Origin: DASZPJ01 sp035550295
Lineage (GTDB): Bacteria > Patescibacteriota > Saccharimonadia > Saccharimonadales > UBA4665
Direction: 5' to 3'
NCBI GenBank assembly: GCA_035550295.1
Contig: DASZPJ010000024.1
Location: forward strand, 1-29,457
Length of the DNA: 29,457 nt
The position numbers and the translations under genes are program-made. Each line of letters begins with the position of its first letter. Position 1 is the first letter of the stretch. The notes beneath the pieces are model-generated. The model worked only from the letters and a program-made list of their open reading frames with translations. It searched no databases and had not been told where the DNA came from. Below, piece after piece: positions 1-7,924 of this stretch.

Positions 1-740
1 CAGATAGCTTGCGATTGCTGGTAGAAAGCCTGTTGGCTAAGAAAAAGAGCATGGTAAGCGTTTTGCCCAAAAATAACTTGCCCGGTAATTGGTCATTAGA
101 ACAGGTAATGATCCAGCCCTTTAGATACGCTTGGGAAATTAGCCTGCCGCGCCGCTGGCTGAACCGCCCCCCAGTACTTAGCACCTGCTGGATAATAACT
201 GCTGAGGCATTGCACGCCGCCGGCGGTTTTAAGGCGGTCGCCAGTGCTAACTCACCGGAAAGTTATTTTGCGAGGGCAGTGGCCAAGCGCGATGGATATA
301 GTTTCCTGGCTAGTGATACCCGCCTGGGCATTAGCTGCCAAAAGGCGCTTGCTGACCAACGTGATACGGCCATCCGAACCCGCTACCCTCAACTACACCG
401 ACGACCGGAATTAGCCGGATTACTCACCCTAACAGAGCTCTTAAGCCTGGTTGGTCCGTTGGTTATGGTAGTTTGGGCACTGGTATCAGGCCACGACCTA
501 TTAGCGGCATTAGGCTTTATAAATGCAGCCATCGTCATCGTCAGTTATGGCCTGGTAGTGGAACTCACCTACCGTCGCAATCTGCTCCGCAGCCTATGGC
601 TATTGCCGTTCGCGGCAGCGTACGACGTCAGCCTGCTGAATTACTCGATGTGGCAGTATGAATTCGGCGAAGTGATCTGGAAGGGCCGCAACGTTTGCAT
701 GCCAATCATGCGAGCCTACCCGAATTTGCCAAAAGTTTAA
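1..740 (+). CDS. Family 2 membrane glycosyltransferase, C-terminal part (5' end outside window)
   Basis: The reading frame is open to the left edge (codons begin at base 3), so the gene starts outside the window; the TTG at 9 is not a credible start. The visible part resembles the acceptor half of processive or membrane-linked GT2 enzymes: an AAGGF segment about 70 residues in, a stretch SPESYFARAVAKRDGY that matches the usual 'E-D-x-x-L' acceptor region, then three hydrophobic helices (about residues 136-160, 164-186 and 193-212 counted from base 9) and a terminal WKGR, common at the end of such enzymes. It would transfer a sugar from a nucleotide donor to a lipid or polysaccharide at the inner face of the membrane. 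The substrate cannot be told, and the N-terminal DXD motifs are not in view. A small membrane protein follows 24 nt downstream. Confidence 0.7.
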   Translation, partial: DSLRLLVESLLAKKKSMVSVLPKNNLPGNWSLEQVMIQPFRYAWEISLPRRWLNRPPVLSTCWIITAEALHAAGGFKAVASANSPESYFARAVAKRDGYSFLASDTRLGISCQKALADQRDTAIRTRYPQLHRRPELAGLLTLTELLSLVGPLVMVVWALVSGHDLLAALGFINAAIVIVSYGLVVELTYRRNLLRSLWLLPFAAAYDVSLLNYSMWQYEFGEVIWKGRNVCMPIMRAYPNLPKV

Positions 741-764
741 AGAGAAGTTATTATTTGCCTAATT

Positions 765-1025
765 GTGAGTGAAGTACCGATTGACTTGCCACGGGCAGAA
801 AACTCCTCGCCAGTCGAGCACCAAGAACTGAGTGCTTGGCAACGTGTAGTTCGTGTAATTGGTGGCACGGTTATTGTAGCGGCCAGCATAGCTTTTGTGT
901 GGCACGAACACGTGGAGGGCGATGGCAGCAGCGTGCCTGCTCCGGAATTAGGTGGCGCCGGCATAGTTACCGGTGGCTATGTTGTCCGAAGTGGCATTAC
1001 CGGTAAACGATTCAACGAGCTTTAA
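765..1025 (+). CDS. Small single-pass membrane protein, unknown function
   Basis: An 86-residue protein starting at GTG 765, 24 nt after the glycosyltransferase stop and probably cotranscribed with it. AGAGAAG at 741-747 is a possible but distant ribosome site. Residues about 28-46 (VVRVIGGTVIVAASIAFVW) form one clear transmembrane helix. The N-terminus is acidic and probably cytoplasmic; the tail is Gly-rich. No family is recognised. Its TAA at 1023-1025 overlaps the stop of the convergent histidine kinase gene (shared TTTAA), so the two genes meet tail to tail with no spacer. The GTG start is the least certain part. Confidence 0.55.
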   Translation: MSEVPIDLPRAENSSPVEHQELSAWQRVVRVIGGTVIVAASIAFVWHEHVEGDGSSVPAPELGGAGIVTGGYVVRSGITGKRFNEL

Positions 1026-2644
1026 CTCTCCAGGTTCGGAATAAAGATCATAAAGGTCGAGCCTTTGTTGAGTTCGCTGGTTACGTCAATCTCGGCATGA
1101 ATCAGCCGGGCCAGCTTCATGGTTACATATAGGCCCAGTCCGGTGCCGTTGGCCTTGCGGGTCCGAAAGTCCTCGCTTCGGAAAAACTTATCAAAAACCC
1201 GCTCTTGGTCGGCTTTGCTGATGCCGATACCGGTATCGGTTACGCTAAATCTGACGCCTTTAGGATCGGCCTCGGCCGCTAAAGTGATGCCGCCCTTTTC
1301 GGTGTATTTGATGGCGTTTGTTATAAAGTTTTGCAAAACTTCGCGAACGTACAATTGGCTGCTTTTGAGCAGCTCTAGTTTTGGATCTAACTCAAGTTGG
1401 AGCTTAAGGCCTTTTTGTTTAGCTTCCAATTTGTAGGCATCGGCTAGCTCTGTCATAAAATCATGGACATTAATGCCTGTAACTTCAACTTCCAGCTTGC
1501 CACGTTCGGCCCGGCTGAGAGTCGACAGGTCGTTGATCATGTCGGCCAAAAACAGCACTTGGGTGTGGGCTTCCTTGAGCGCTGGTTTGATCTTGGCTAC
1601 ATCCTTAGTCTTATCCATCACAAATTCGGCGTTGCCGATATTGCCTTCGGCGATGGCAATTGGCGTGCGCAACTCGTGGCTGACGACACTGATGAACTCA
1701 TCACGTTCCTCCTCTAATGATTTTTCGCGTGTGATGTCGCGCAAAATCACCGTGTAACCATTATTGGCCGACCGGCCGTAACCGAGGTAAATCGGATTGA
1801 TGCCGACAAACAGGTTGGATATGCTGCCGTCTTTGTACTTCAAGCGCAGATCGCGGTTGATGGTCGGGGTTTCAGTGCCAGATAGTAGTTCTTCAACGTC
1901 AACGGTTTGTTGTTCGGCATTAATGGGATTGAACAGTTCAGTCAGCTTTTTGCCCCGGATATTGATGTTAACGTCCAGGATGTCGAGGGCGGCGGCGTTA
2001 TAAATATTAACCCTTAGCAAGTGGTCGACGGCAATCACGCCATCGGTAATGTTGTTGATCAACGACTCTACGCGCTGCTGGTTAGCTTCGACCTGACTGG
2101 TTGATCGCTCCAGTGCGTTCAGTTCTTGTCGTGACAACTGCAAGTAGATAATCACGTAGTATGTAATTGTCAGCGTAAAGACGTAAGTCATGAGGTAGTT
2201 CACGAAGTTCTGGCGGTCATGGTAGGAATATTCCTGGAAGTAACGCAGCGTAACAAAGGCAAACATGGCCAGCAAAATATAGCTCATGCGGCGCAAACCG
2301 AATTCCTTATAAACCAGCACGCCGACAATTGGCATCAGCACCATATATGGGCTAGGTAGCGGCAGTAAGAACCCCAGCGATACGATGCTGGTCAGGACTA
2401 ATGCTAAATACTGGAACTTGCGGATGGCTGCCGAGGCGTGTCGCTTGAATAACTCAGCAATAATGATGGCTATGATTGCCAAGCCGGTAATAAATAGCGG
2501 GATGATTTTATAGCTGCGGTAATTATCAATAAGTGCGCTTTGGAAAAAGCCCATAATTATGGCCACAGTTAGCGGGAACAATATCGCCTTGCGATGTTCG
2601 GCATCGACGTGAGCCTCACGTAGCAGTGTGATCTTGTTGGCCAT
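1022..2644 (-). CDS. Membrane PAS-domain sensor histidine kinase
   Basis: Counting from the upstream ATG at 2653: five or six hydrophobic helices (about 24-171), a PAS domain (about 190-310, with NNITDGVIAVD), HisKA with the phospho-acceptor His326 in SHELRTP, then HATPase_c with N box NFITNAIKY (442-450), G1 DTGIGIS (473-479) and G2 GTGLGLY (503-509). All catalytic boxes are intact, so it should autophosphorylate and pass phosphate to a response regulator. No regulator is visible nearby, so it is an orphan here. The start is set at the fourth-codon ATG (2644) because the upstream ATG at 2653 lies inside a perfect -10 box, TATAAT (2652-2657), that ends 7 nt before 2644. The ligand is unknown; the multi-helix N-terminus suggests membrane sensing. 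Confidence 0.93.
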   Translation of the reverse strand: MANKITLLREAHVDAEHRKAILFPLTVAIIMGFFQSALIDNYRSYKIIPLFITGLAIIAIIIAELFKRHASAAIRKFQYLALVLTSIVSLGFLLPLPSPYMVLMPIVGVLVYKEFGLRRMSYILLAMFAFVTLRYFQEYSYHDRQNFVNYLMTYVFTLTITYYVIIYLQLSRQELNALERSTSQVEANQQRVESLINNITDGVIAVDHLLRVNIYNAAALDILDVNINIRGKKLTELFNPINAEQQTVDVEELLSGTETPTINRDLRLKYKDGSISNLFVGINPIYLGYGRSANNGYTVILRDITREKSLEEERDEFISVVSHELRTPIAIAEGNIGNAEFVMDKTKDVAKIKPALKEAHTQVLFLADMINDLSTLSRAERGKLEVEVTGINVHDFMTELADAYKLEAKQKGLKLQLELDPKLELLKSSQLYVREVLQNFITNAIKYTEKGGITLAAEADPKGVRFSVTDTGIGISKADQERVFDKFFRSEDFRTRKANGTGLGLYVTMKLARLIHAEIDVTSELNKGSTFMIFIPNLES

Positions 2645-2651
2645 GCCTGCC

Positions 2652-2681
2652 ATTATACAGAGCGCTTATGTTTGTCTACAA
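2652..2681 (-). promoter_or_regulatory. Promoter of the histidine kinase gene (leaderless geometry)
   Basis: Perfect -10 TATAAT at 2657-2652 on the minus strand, with a weak -35 TTGTAG at 2681-2676 (18-nt spacer). The -10 ends 7 nt before ATG 2644, so transcription should begin at or next to the start codon. It overlaps the end of the metallopeptidase gene. Confidence 0.55.
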
Positions 2682-3392
2682 CGCTTCGTTGGCAATCGGC
2701 CAAACAGTCGGCCGAAAAGCCCGAATTGCCCGCCGGGCTTGTTTGGCGGTTGGCGCCTTGGCCTCCAGCGCAGTCCAAAAGTCCGGGCCATGGCGCAATA
2801 CGTTAGTGTGCGTCAGCTCATGCAAAATGACGTAGTCAATTAATTCCCAGGGCAAATTCATTAGGTATAAATTGAGCACGATGTTCTTGTGCTGGTCGCA
2901 ACTACCCCAGCGGCTCTTGAGTTTTTTGATGCTAACGCTGCGGTAATTAAAGCCGTGCTGTTTGGCCAGATCCGCCACCCTGTCCGGCAGCAACTGTTCA
3001 GCTTGCTGGCGCAGGGCCCGTTCGCACGCCGCTTCAGCCATAGACTGTAATTTGCTGTCATTAAGATCTAGTTCAAACGGATAGTAAATCGTGACCTCGC
3101 TGCCTTTTTGGCGAGCGGTTGGCTTAGCAGAGCTGGTTGGCACGAAACGTAGGTGATGCGCCTTCCCTATGGCCATGCCATCATGTAAAGCAGTGATAGG
3201 CCGCTGCTGGCGGCTTATCCAAGCTTGGCGCGACCTGGCAAAATCCAAACCCGCAGCGTACGATGCCCAACGGGGAATGCTGACCCGGACTTCGCCATCA
3301 GCTGAAACACTGAGCTTAAGGTTACGGCTGGCGTGTCGCTTATAAATTGTAACGCTAGTGTTTTCATCCAATTGGAACTGTTTGTGTGACAT
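2676..3392 (-). CDS. YgjP-type (DUF45/WLM) zinc metallopeptidase
   Basis: A 238-residue protein with the signature of the YgjP/DUF45 family: SRWGSC at 160-165, then IVLNLYLMNLPWELIDYVILHELTH in which HELTH (191-195) supplies the two zinc His and the catalytic Glu, and a third ligand at His201 in RHGPDFW. The N-terminus (KRHASRNLKLSVSADGEVRVSIP) matches the beta-rich opening usual for the family. It is probably a soluble cytoplasmic zinc-dependent hydrolase related to SprT/Wss1-type proteases; its substrate is not known. It follows the P-loop kinase gene with a 27-nt gap and no evident ribosome site. Confidence 0.88.
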   Translation of the reverse strand: MSHKQFQLDENTSVTIYKRHASRNLKLSVSADGEVRVSIPRWASYAAGLDFARSRQAWISRQQRPITALHDGMAIGKAHHLRFVPTSSAKPTARQKGSEVTIYYPFELDLNDSKLQSMAEAACERALRQQAEQLLPDRVADLAKQHGFNYRSVSIKKLKSRWGSCDQHKNIVLNLYLMNLPWELIDYVILHELTHTNVLRHGPDFWTALEAKAPTAKQARRAIRAFRPTVWPIANEAL

Positions 3393-3419
3393 AAACTTTT
3401 TAGGAATTTTAATGTTTGA

Positions 3420-4076
3420 TTAACGGATTGAGATGTTGCGACGAGCGGCGTCAAACCGGCCTTGGTTTGGCACCAAATTGACGAGACCGGGCTTTATAAC
3501 CTGGCTGCTGGCGTCACCACTGCTGAGTACGCCCATGCTGCGAAGCTTACTGACTACGGCGCTGTGTTGCATATTGAATAGGTGTTTGCCACTAATAACA
3601 GCATAATCTTCACCAGTCCCCGGGTTTTGCATGTGATTGATAATCTGCTCGTAGCTGGTTCGGTCCCAGCTGGCAGCGTATTTGTCATCTGCGCGGCGAC
3701 GATCACGTTTTTGGTTCCGCGCAAAAGCAGTGTCCGGATCCATCTGGAACCACACAAGAACCGGTGTGGCATGGCAACGATAGGCCATTTCGTAAAGGTT
3801 TTTGCGCTGCTTAGTGCGCATCGCGTTGACGTCATAAGCCACGCTAACGCCAGCCGACAGGAACTCTTCGGTCATGTAATCCATTAGCTGGGAGACGATG
3901 TCGTTTTCCTGCTTGTCATAGCGCGGTTGTTCAAACAGTTCGCCACGGATTTTATCAGCTTGCAAATGTGCCGCTTGGACACGCTCGCAAAACTGCCTTG
4001 CAAAGTAAGTTTTACCTGCACCAGGGAAGCCGTAGAACAACAACAAGAAAGGCCGGCTCGGGTATAATTTCGCCAT
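3420..4076 (-). CDS. Zeta-toxin-like / AAA_33 P-loop kinase
   Basis: A 218-residue protein with a Walker A GFPGAGKT (16-23) right after a hydrophobic beta strand, a DKIRGELF region typical of the zeta/AAA_33 'predicted kinase' group, and a lid-like basic segment (RNQKRDRRRADDKY). Such proteins phosphorylate small molecules or nucleic-acid ends; the substrate is unknown here. The C-terminal third (KHLFNMQHSAVVSKLRSMG) matches nothing I recognise. No partner antitoxin is adjacent, so a toxin role is not supported. It heads a likely operon with the metallopeptidase. Its start lies 9 nt after a -10 box. Confidence 0.8.
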   Translation of the reverse strand: MAKLYPSRPFLLLFYGFPGAGKTYFARQFCERVQAAHLQADKIRGELFEQPRYDKQENDIVSQLMDYMTEEFLSAGVSVAYDVNAMRTKQRKNLYEMAYRCHATPVLVWFQMDPDTAFARNQKRDRRRADDKYAASWDRTSYEQIINHMQNPGTGEDYAVISGKHLFNMQHSAVVSKLRSMGVLSSGDASSQVIKPGLVNLVPNQGRFDAARRNISIR

Positions 4077-4085
4077 AGTCTTCTA

Positions 4086-4114
4086 TGTATAGCAGATTAT
4101 CGGCTGGTTGAAAA
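4086..4114 (-). promoter_or_regulatory. Promoter of the P-loop kinase gene
   Basis: TTTTCA (4114-4109), 17-nt spacer, TATACA (4091-4086) on the minus strand. The -10 ends 9 nt before ATG 4076, so the mRNA would have almost no 5' leader. It is back to back with the tRNA-Trp promoter. Confidence 0.5.
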
Positions 4115-4124
4115 GTAAAATCAG

Positions 4125-4153
4125 ATGACAAACCGCCCTTTTTCGCTTATCAT
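4125..4153 (+). promoter_or_regulatory. Promoter of tRNA-Trp
   Basis: ATGACA (4125-4130), 17-nt spacer, TATCAT (4148-4153). Predicted transcription start is near 4160, about 10 nt before the mature tRNA. Confidence 0.5.
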
Positions 4154-4169
4154 AAAGCCTGGCATTTAT

Positions 4170-4244
4170 AGGGGTATAGTACAACGGTTAGTATAAAGGT
4201 CTCCAAAACCTTAGATCGTGGTTCGATTCCACGTACCCCTGCCA
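4170..4244 (+). tRNA. tRNA-Trp (anticodon CCA)
   Basis: Acceptor stem AGGGGTA (from 4170) pairs with TACCCCT (4234-4240), G discriminator at 4241 and encoded CCA at 4242-4244. The anticodon stem is AAGGT/ACCTT around loop CTCCAAA, giving anticodon CCA at 4203-4205. T arm CGTGG-TTCGATT-CCACG is perfect. The 3' end is 4 nt from the stop of the convergent MutS-like gene, and no terminator is visible between them. Confidence 0.97.
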
Positions 4245-4248
4245 ATTA

Positions 4249-7200
4249 TTACTTGGAACGACTTGTTAGCTCGGCGTAATATTTTTCGGCGAGCTGGACC
4301 AGCCGTTCAGGCAACCCGACTTCCTTGGCGAAGGGAATCGGATTTGAGATCACTTTTGTATTATTAATAGTTCGCTTACCGGACTCGTCACGAACAATTC
4401 CTTGTACCGCTAAACTTACGGCCTTTTCCGCAAAGTCCAGAAAGCCGTCATGGTGAGTTGTGATAACTAGGCGATGGCCGCGAGCAGCATTTACAGCTGC
4501 GGCTGCGGCAGCGAATGCTGCTTGGTATTTTGGCGAAGTTGAACTGCCCACTTCATCTGCGAACGTAATAGCGGTTTTGGCTGTCGAGAGAATGCGGTCG
4601 TGATCGGCCCAAATGTCGATTTCCTGTTGGCCGGCGCTGGCGTCGGCATCCATTTCTTGCGCAACGCGGCTGATGTAGGAAACCCGTTCAAAGTATGGCA
4701 AAGTAGCGGAGCTAGCCGGCACAACGCCGGTTTTCATGGCCATCAGGACGGCATTCGTAACGTGTTGTGTACTATACGTTTTTCCAACAGAGTGCTCGCC
4801 ACTTAGCGCCGTGCCAGCCAAGTTTGCTTCCAGATCATAGTCGAACGGCTGGTGTTTATCACTGCCAAAAATACTCTTTACCGACTCAAGTCGAACTTCG
4901 CCAGTCTCATTGAAGTCTACTAGTGAATATTCGCCAGATGCCACACGTTGAGCCGTGTCGGTGAGAGAGGACAATCGCTTTAGTGCTTTGCTCAGCTCAC
5001 TTTCTTTGCCAAGCACAGTGTTAGAAACTAGCCGCCGGATTGACCGCCTGCTAGCCAAAGGCGAAAACTTAGAAGTCCAACCATCGGCGAATCTAGCTTT
5101 CGCTTTTGGAGGAGCGTCTGGATAGCTTGCGGTAAGGCTCTGCAAGTACGAAACACCTTGGCGCACGTGAACGGAATCTATCTGTTGCGCATGCAAACCT
5201 AAGGCTTCAAGCGCTGCCATGAGATCTGGCTCGGCGAACATCAATTTGGCCAGCTCTTGAGAACCAGCGCCCCCCACAGAGCCCAATGCCAGCAACAAAG
5301 AGGCGCTACTGGCCTGTTTCTCTGCCGACTTGGCAAATTCGTAGGGAGTATAATCATGGGTTTCCTTGTTATAGAGTAGATTTGGTGATCGTAATGCGTC
5401 GATCATTGGCCGCATCTTTTCATCAAGCCAGAACTTATTAAGATCACCAGCTTCAAAACTGGTTTGCTCTATGACTGGCAACACGCGATCTACTGCCCGG
5501 CCTAGAACATTTCTGACGTTCTCTTGATATTGATCGCCAAGTTTCCTTCGCGCATAAAAGCTCTGATCTTCAAGAGCGAGTAACTCAGTCTCGTGCGCAG
5601 CCCACAACTGAACAGCTTCAGCATTGAGCTCTGAAAGTTGATTCCAAAGGTTGCCAAAATCATGATCTGGCCGCAGTGCTGCCAACAGCTCCGCATAGGC
5701 TGCTATTTTCGCAATAAGGCCATGGTCATCCAAGCTCGGCTCCTTCTTACCATGAAAGCCCTCCGACATAAAAATGGGGTTGAGGTGTCGCAATAACGTG
5801 GCTGGGTCTTCGTCACGGACGTATTCGAGAAACAGTTCCAGCCGATCATTGAGCAGACTAAGATCTTCGTCAAGATCTTCAAGCTCTGCATAGCCAGCAA
5901 GTGCTTTAAAAGTCCGTTGCCGCTCAACAAGCTCTACAAAATCAACCGGATCGCTGCAATAAAGCAACGCTTCGTGTTCATTGTCCTGTCCTTTCAGCGC
6001 GTTGCCGTCGTTGCTGAGCAGCACGTAGGCGGCGTCGTGCACTAACTCCGGAAACATGTAGCCCAATCCGCCATCGGCAAGCATTCTAGCCTTACGCTCG
6101 GATTGGCTGTATCCGTTCGGGATTGCCGGATAGTTTGGTGCATATTCAATTGCCAGATCGCCACGCAAGTATGCTTCCATCAGATCGGCATATTTGCCGT
6201 CGAGAGTTCTCGATCGGGCAACTTCAATAAATCCTGAATCCGCACAACCTTCGACCATTTGATACCGTGAGCCATTATGACCAAAGGTGTACAGTCCGGC
6301 GTCTTGCCATTCTTCTAGCATATTCGCGACGTGCTCGTTATGTGTGGCCAGGCTGACGAAGCCGCCTTGTTCTTGAATGTATCGCGCGAACGCTAGATTC
6401 AGCGCGGCTTGGCCGAATGGCGAGGCCGTAGACATAGCCTCGTCGAGATAAAACACCGGATGATCGCCGCTCTTATTCAGGGCCTGCTTCCATCTCTGTA
6501 ATTCATTAACCAATTCGCCATGGTCACCGCGTCCGTTGGAATTATACCGTCCCAGCATGTTGAACGAACTGTGGAGTTGAAATGTGTTTAGTTCGCTCAT
6601 CGGCGCATGGCCAAGTGTTTGGCGGGCGATCCGTGCGCCAAAATCACGTTCTGTCGCAAAGGTTTTGCCAGAGCCATTTGAGGAAACCAGCCCGACGATC
6701 GGATATTGATTAAAGAGTCCGTCGCCCAAAGTTTGCCGCTCTTTTGACTGCTGGAATTTCCAAGCACCAGCAACACCGACTTCGACACCCGGAACCGCAA
6801 AATGCCAACCATCTTCACTAATCAATCCTGCGAATTTAACCACCGTCGCCAAATCAACGACGCGAGCCATAACATTAGCTGCCCAGTCGCCGGTTTTGCC
6901 ATTGAAGTGCCCCCAATCGGGGTTGAAATAATAGCGCGTGGTTGCAAGGCCGTAGCCAGGTAATTCAGAAAGTTCTTTATCGTAAGGATATTGGTCATCC
7001 TGCGTCGACCGTTCTGCTTCGGGTAATTCGGCTATCCTGGAGCGAACAGCATCAATAGCTTCGCGGTTCAACACAGCGCCAATTCGTTGGCCAAGATTGG
7101 CTATGTTCTCGGCACTTGCTACAAAGCTTTCACCAATTTTCTCAAGTATTTCCGCGGCGCGCTCTACATTGCCGGCGTTTGTAGTGACACCCTTTAGCGG

Positions 7201-7722
7201 CGCGACCAAAGCTTCCTCTGTCGTAATTAGTTTTTGGCCCCCTTGAAAGCTCACCTCTTCAAGATCGGCTATTTCTGATTTTCCCATCACATACGAGTCA
7301 TACACCATCTCGCCGTCGCCAAAGCTACCCTCATGAGGAACGAACATCTCGGCAAGCGCGGCTGTCAGCGCGCTCGCTCCAAGGAGGGCTTCCTTTAATT
7401 GGGGCAATTGGCCGGATCCGGCAAGCGCCCCCAGCAAGTCTCTGCGCTTTTCCAGCTCTGCTACGTCAGTAATCGGTCTCGAAATAATCTTGTTTGCAAT
7501 GTATGTCTCATGGAACTCAAATATGCTGGACCTCTCGAAAGGATCATAGTCATGCCCGAATTGTCCGGCAAAATAGTGAACTGGTAAAGCTGTGGGTCTT
7601 GTAGGATCGGGCTCGTCTAAGTAGTGCCAGGCATAGCCCGGCGCCCAGTATTCTTGAGCATTCAAAAACTCGCCGGCAAACGTAAAATTCGGATCGTTAA
7701 TATTTTCTGGTGAGGCAGGCAT
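4249..7722 (-). CDS. Large protein with two tandem MutS-like ATPase domains
   Basis: 1157 residues. Two ATPase units of the MutS/ABC type are visible. Unit 1: Walker A SSNGSGKT (347-354), Walker B plus D-loop VFYLDEAMSTASP (423-435), switch His in LATHNEHV (458-465). Unit 2: Walker A SGEHSVGKT (974-982), Walker B plus D-loop ITFADEVGSSTSP (1052-1064), switch His in ITTHHDG (1087-1093), and a MutS-like tail with a GLPERLVQLAEKY helix (1136-1148). The D-E-x-x-S/T-x-S/T-x-P pattern is the MutS/MutS2 form rather than a transporter or SMC form. The sequence before each ATPase and between them (about 500-950) is helical and acidic, as for MutS lever/clamp helices, but no mismatch-reading F-x-E motif is seen. 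MutS ATPases act as dimers, so one chain with two sites may be a built-in pseudodimer. DNA binding is inferred only. Start: ATG 7722, 24 nt after TATAAT. Confidence 0.78.
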   Translation of the reverse strand: MPASPENINDPNFTFAGEFLNAQEYWAPGYAWHYLDEPDPTRPTALPVHYFAGQFGHDYDPFERSSIFEFHETYIANKIISRPITDVAELEKRRDLLGALAGSGQLPQLKEALLGASALTAALAEMFVPHEGSFGDGEMVYDSYVMGKSEIADLEEVSFQGGQKLITTEEALVAPLKGVTTNAGNVERAAEILEKIGESFVASAENIANLGQRIGAVLNREAIDAVRSRIAELPEAERSTQDDQYPYDKELSELPGYGLATTRYYFNPDWGHFNGKTGDWAANVMARVVDLATVVKFAGLISEDGWHFAVPGVEVGVAGAWKFQQSKERQTLGDGLFNQYPIVGLVSSNGSGKTFATERDFGARIARQTLGHAPMSELNTFQLHSSFNMLGRYNSNGRGDHGELVNELQRWKQALNKSGDHPVFYLDEAMSTASPFGQAALNLAFARYIQEQGGFVSLATHNEHVANMLEEWQDAGLYTFGHNGSRYQMVEGCADSGFIEVARSRTLDGKYADLMEAYLRGDLAIEYAPNYPAIPNGYSQSERKARMLADGGLGYMFPELVHDAAYVLLSNDGNALKGQDNEHEALLYCSDPVDFVELVERQRTFKALAGYAELEDLDEDLSLLNDRLELFLEYVRDEDPATLLRHLNPIFMSEGFHGKKEPSLDDHGLIAKIAAYAELLAALRPDHDFGNLWNQLSELNAEAVQLWAAHETELLALEDQSFYARRKLGDQYQENVRNVLGRAVDRVLPVIEQTSFEAGDLNKFWLDEKMRPMIDALRSPNLLYNKETHDYTPYEFAKSAEKQASSASLLLALGSVGGAGSQELAKLMFAEPDLMAALEALGLHAQQIDSVHVRQGVSYLQSLTASYPDAPPKAKARFADGWTSKFSPLASRRSIRRLVSNTVLGKESELSKALKRLSSLTDTAQRVASGEYSLVDFNETGEVRLESVKSIFGSDKHQPFDYDLEANLAGTALSGEHSVGKTYSTQHVTNAVLMAMKTGVVPASSATLPYFERVSYISRVAQEMDADASAGQQEIDIWADHDRILSTAKTAITFADEVGSSTSPKYQAAFAAAAAAVNAARGHRLVITTHHDGFLDFAEKAVSLAVQGIVRDESGKRTINNTKVISNPIPFAKEVGLPERLVQLAEKYYAELTSRSK

Positions 7723-7924
7723 AAATACTCTAAAACTTTGAGCAGTATTATAACATAATAAATGGCTGTAAGTATCAAGATCGATCGCTAGAAATATTGA
7801 TTTCTAGTCAAGCGTGTTGTAGTGTTATCGTGAAAAAGTCCAGACCATCATGTCCTGCCAGATTTATCGTTAAGGCTCGTCGTAGTCTCTCTTCGGCTTA
7901 TAAATCAATTTTGACTATCGTAAC
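7723..7924 (-). promoter_or_regulatory. Intergenic region with putative promoter of the MutS-like gene
   Basis: About 200 nt between the 457-residue orphan and the MutS-like gene. On the minus strand TATAAT lies at 7752-7747, with TTGATA at 7778-7773 as a poorly spaced -35 (20 nt). A perfect inverted repeat (7788-7807) lies just upstream. No convincing terminator or open frame is visible in the rest (7808-7924). Confidence 0.4.
7788..7807. repeat. Perfect 8-bp inverted repeat upstream of the MutS-like promoter
   Basis: CTAGAAAT, 4-nt spacer ATTG, ATTTCTAG. It is AT-rich and has no U tract, so an intrinsic terminator is unlikely. Its place just upstream of the putative -35 would suit an operator; this is inference only. 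Confidence 0.45.

Noticed and set aside
3420..4076. Toxin-antitoxin system based on the zeta-like kinase
   Set aside because: No small antitoxin gene precedes or overlaps it; its partner is a metallopeptidase. The AAA_33 group is mostly not toxins.
4491..4724. Frames on both strands inside the MutS-like gene, such as 4491-4724 minus
   Set aside because: They are out-of-frame shadows of the 1157-residue gene, without starts or domains.
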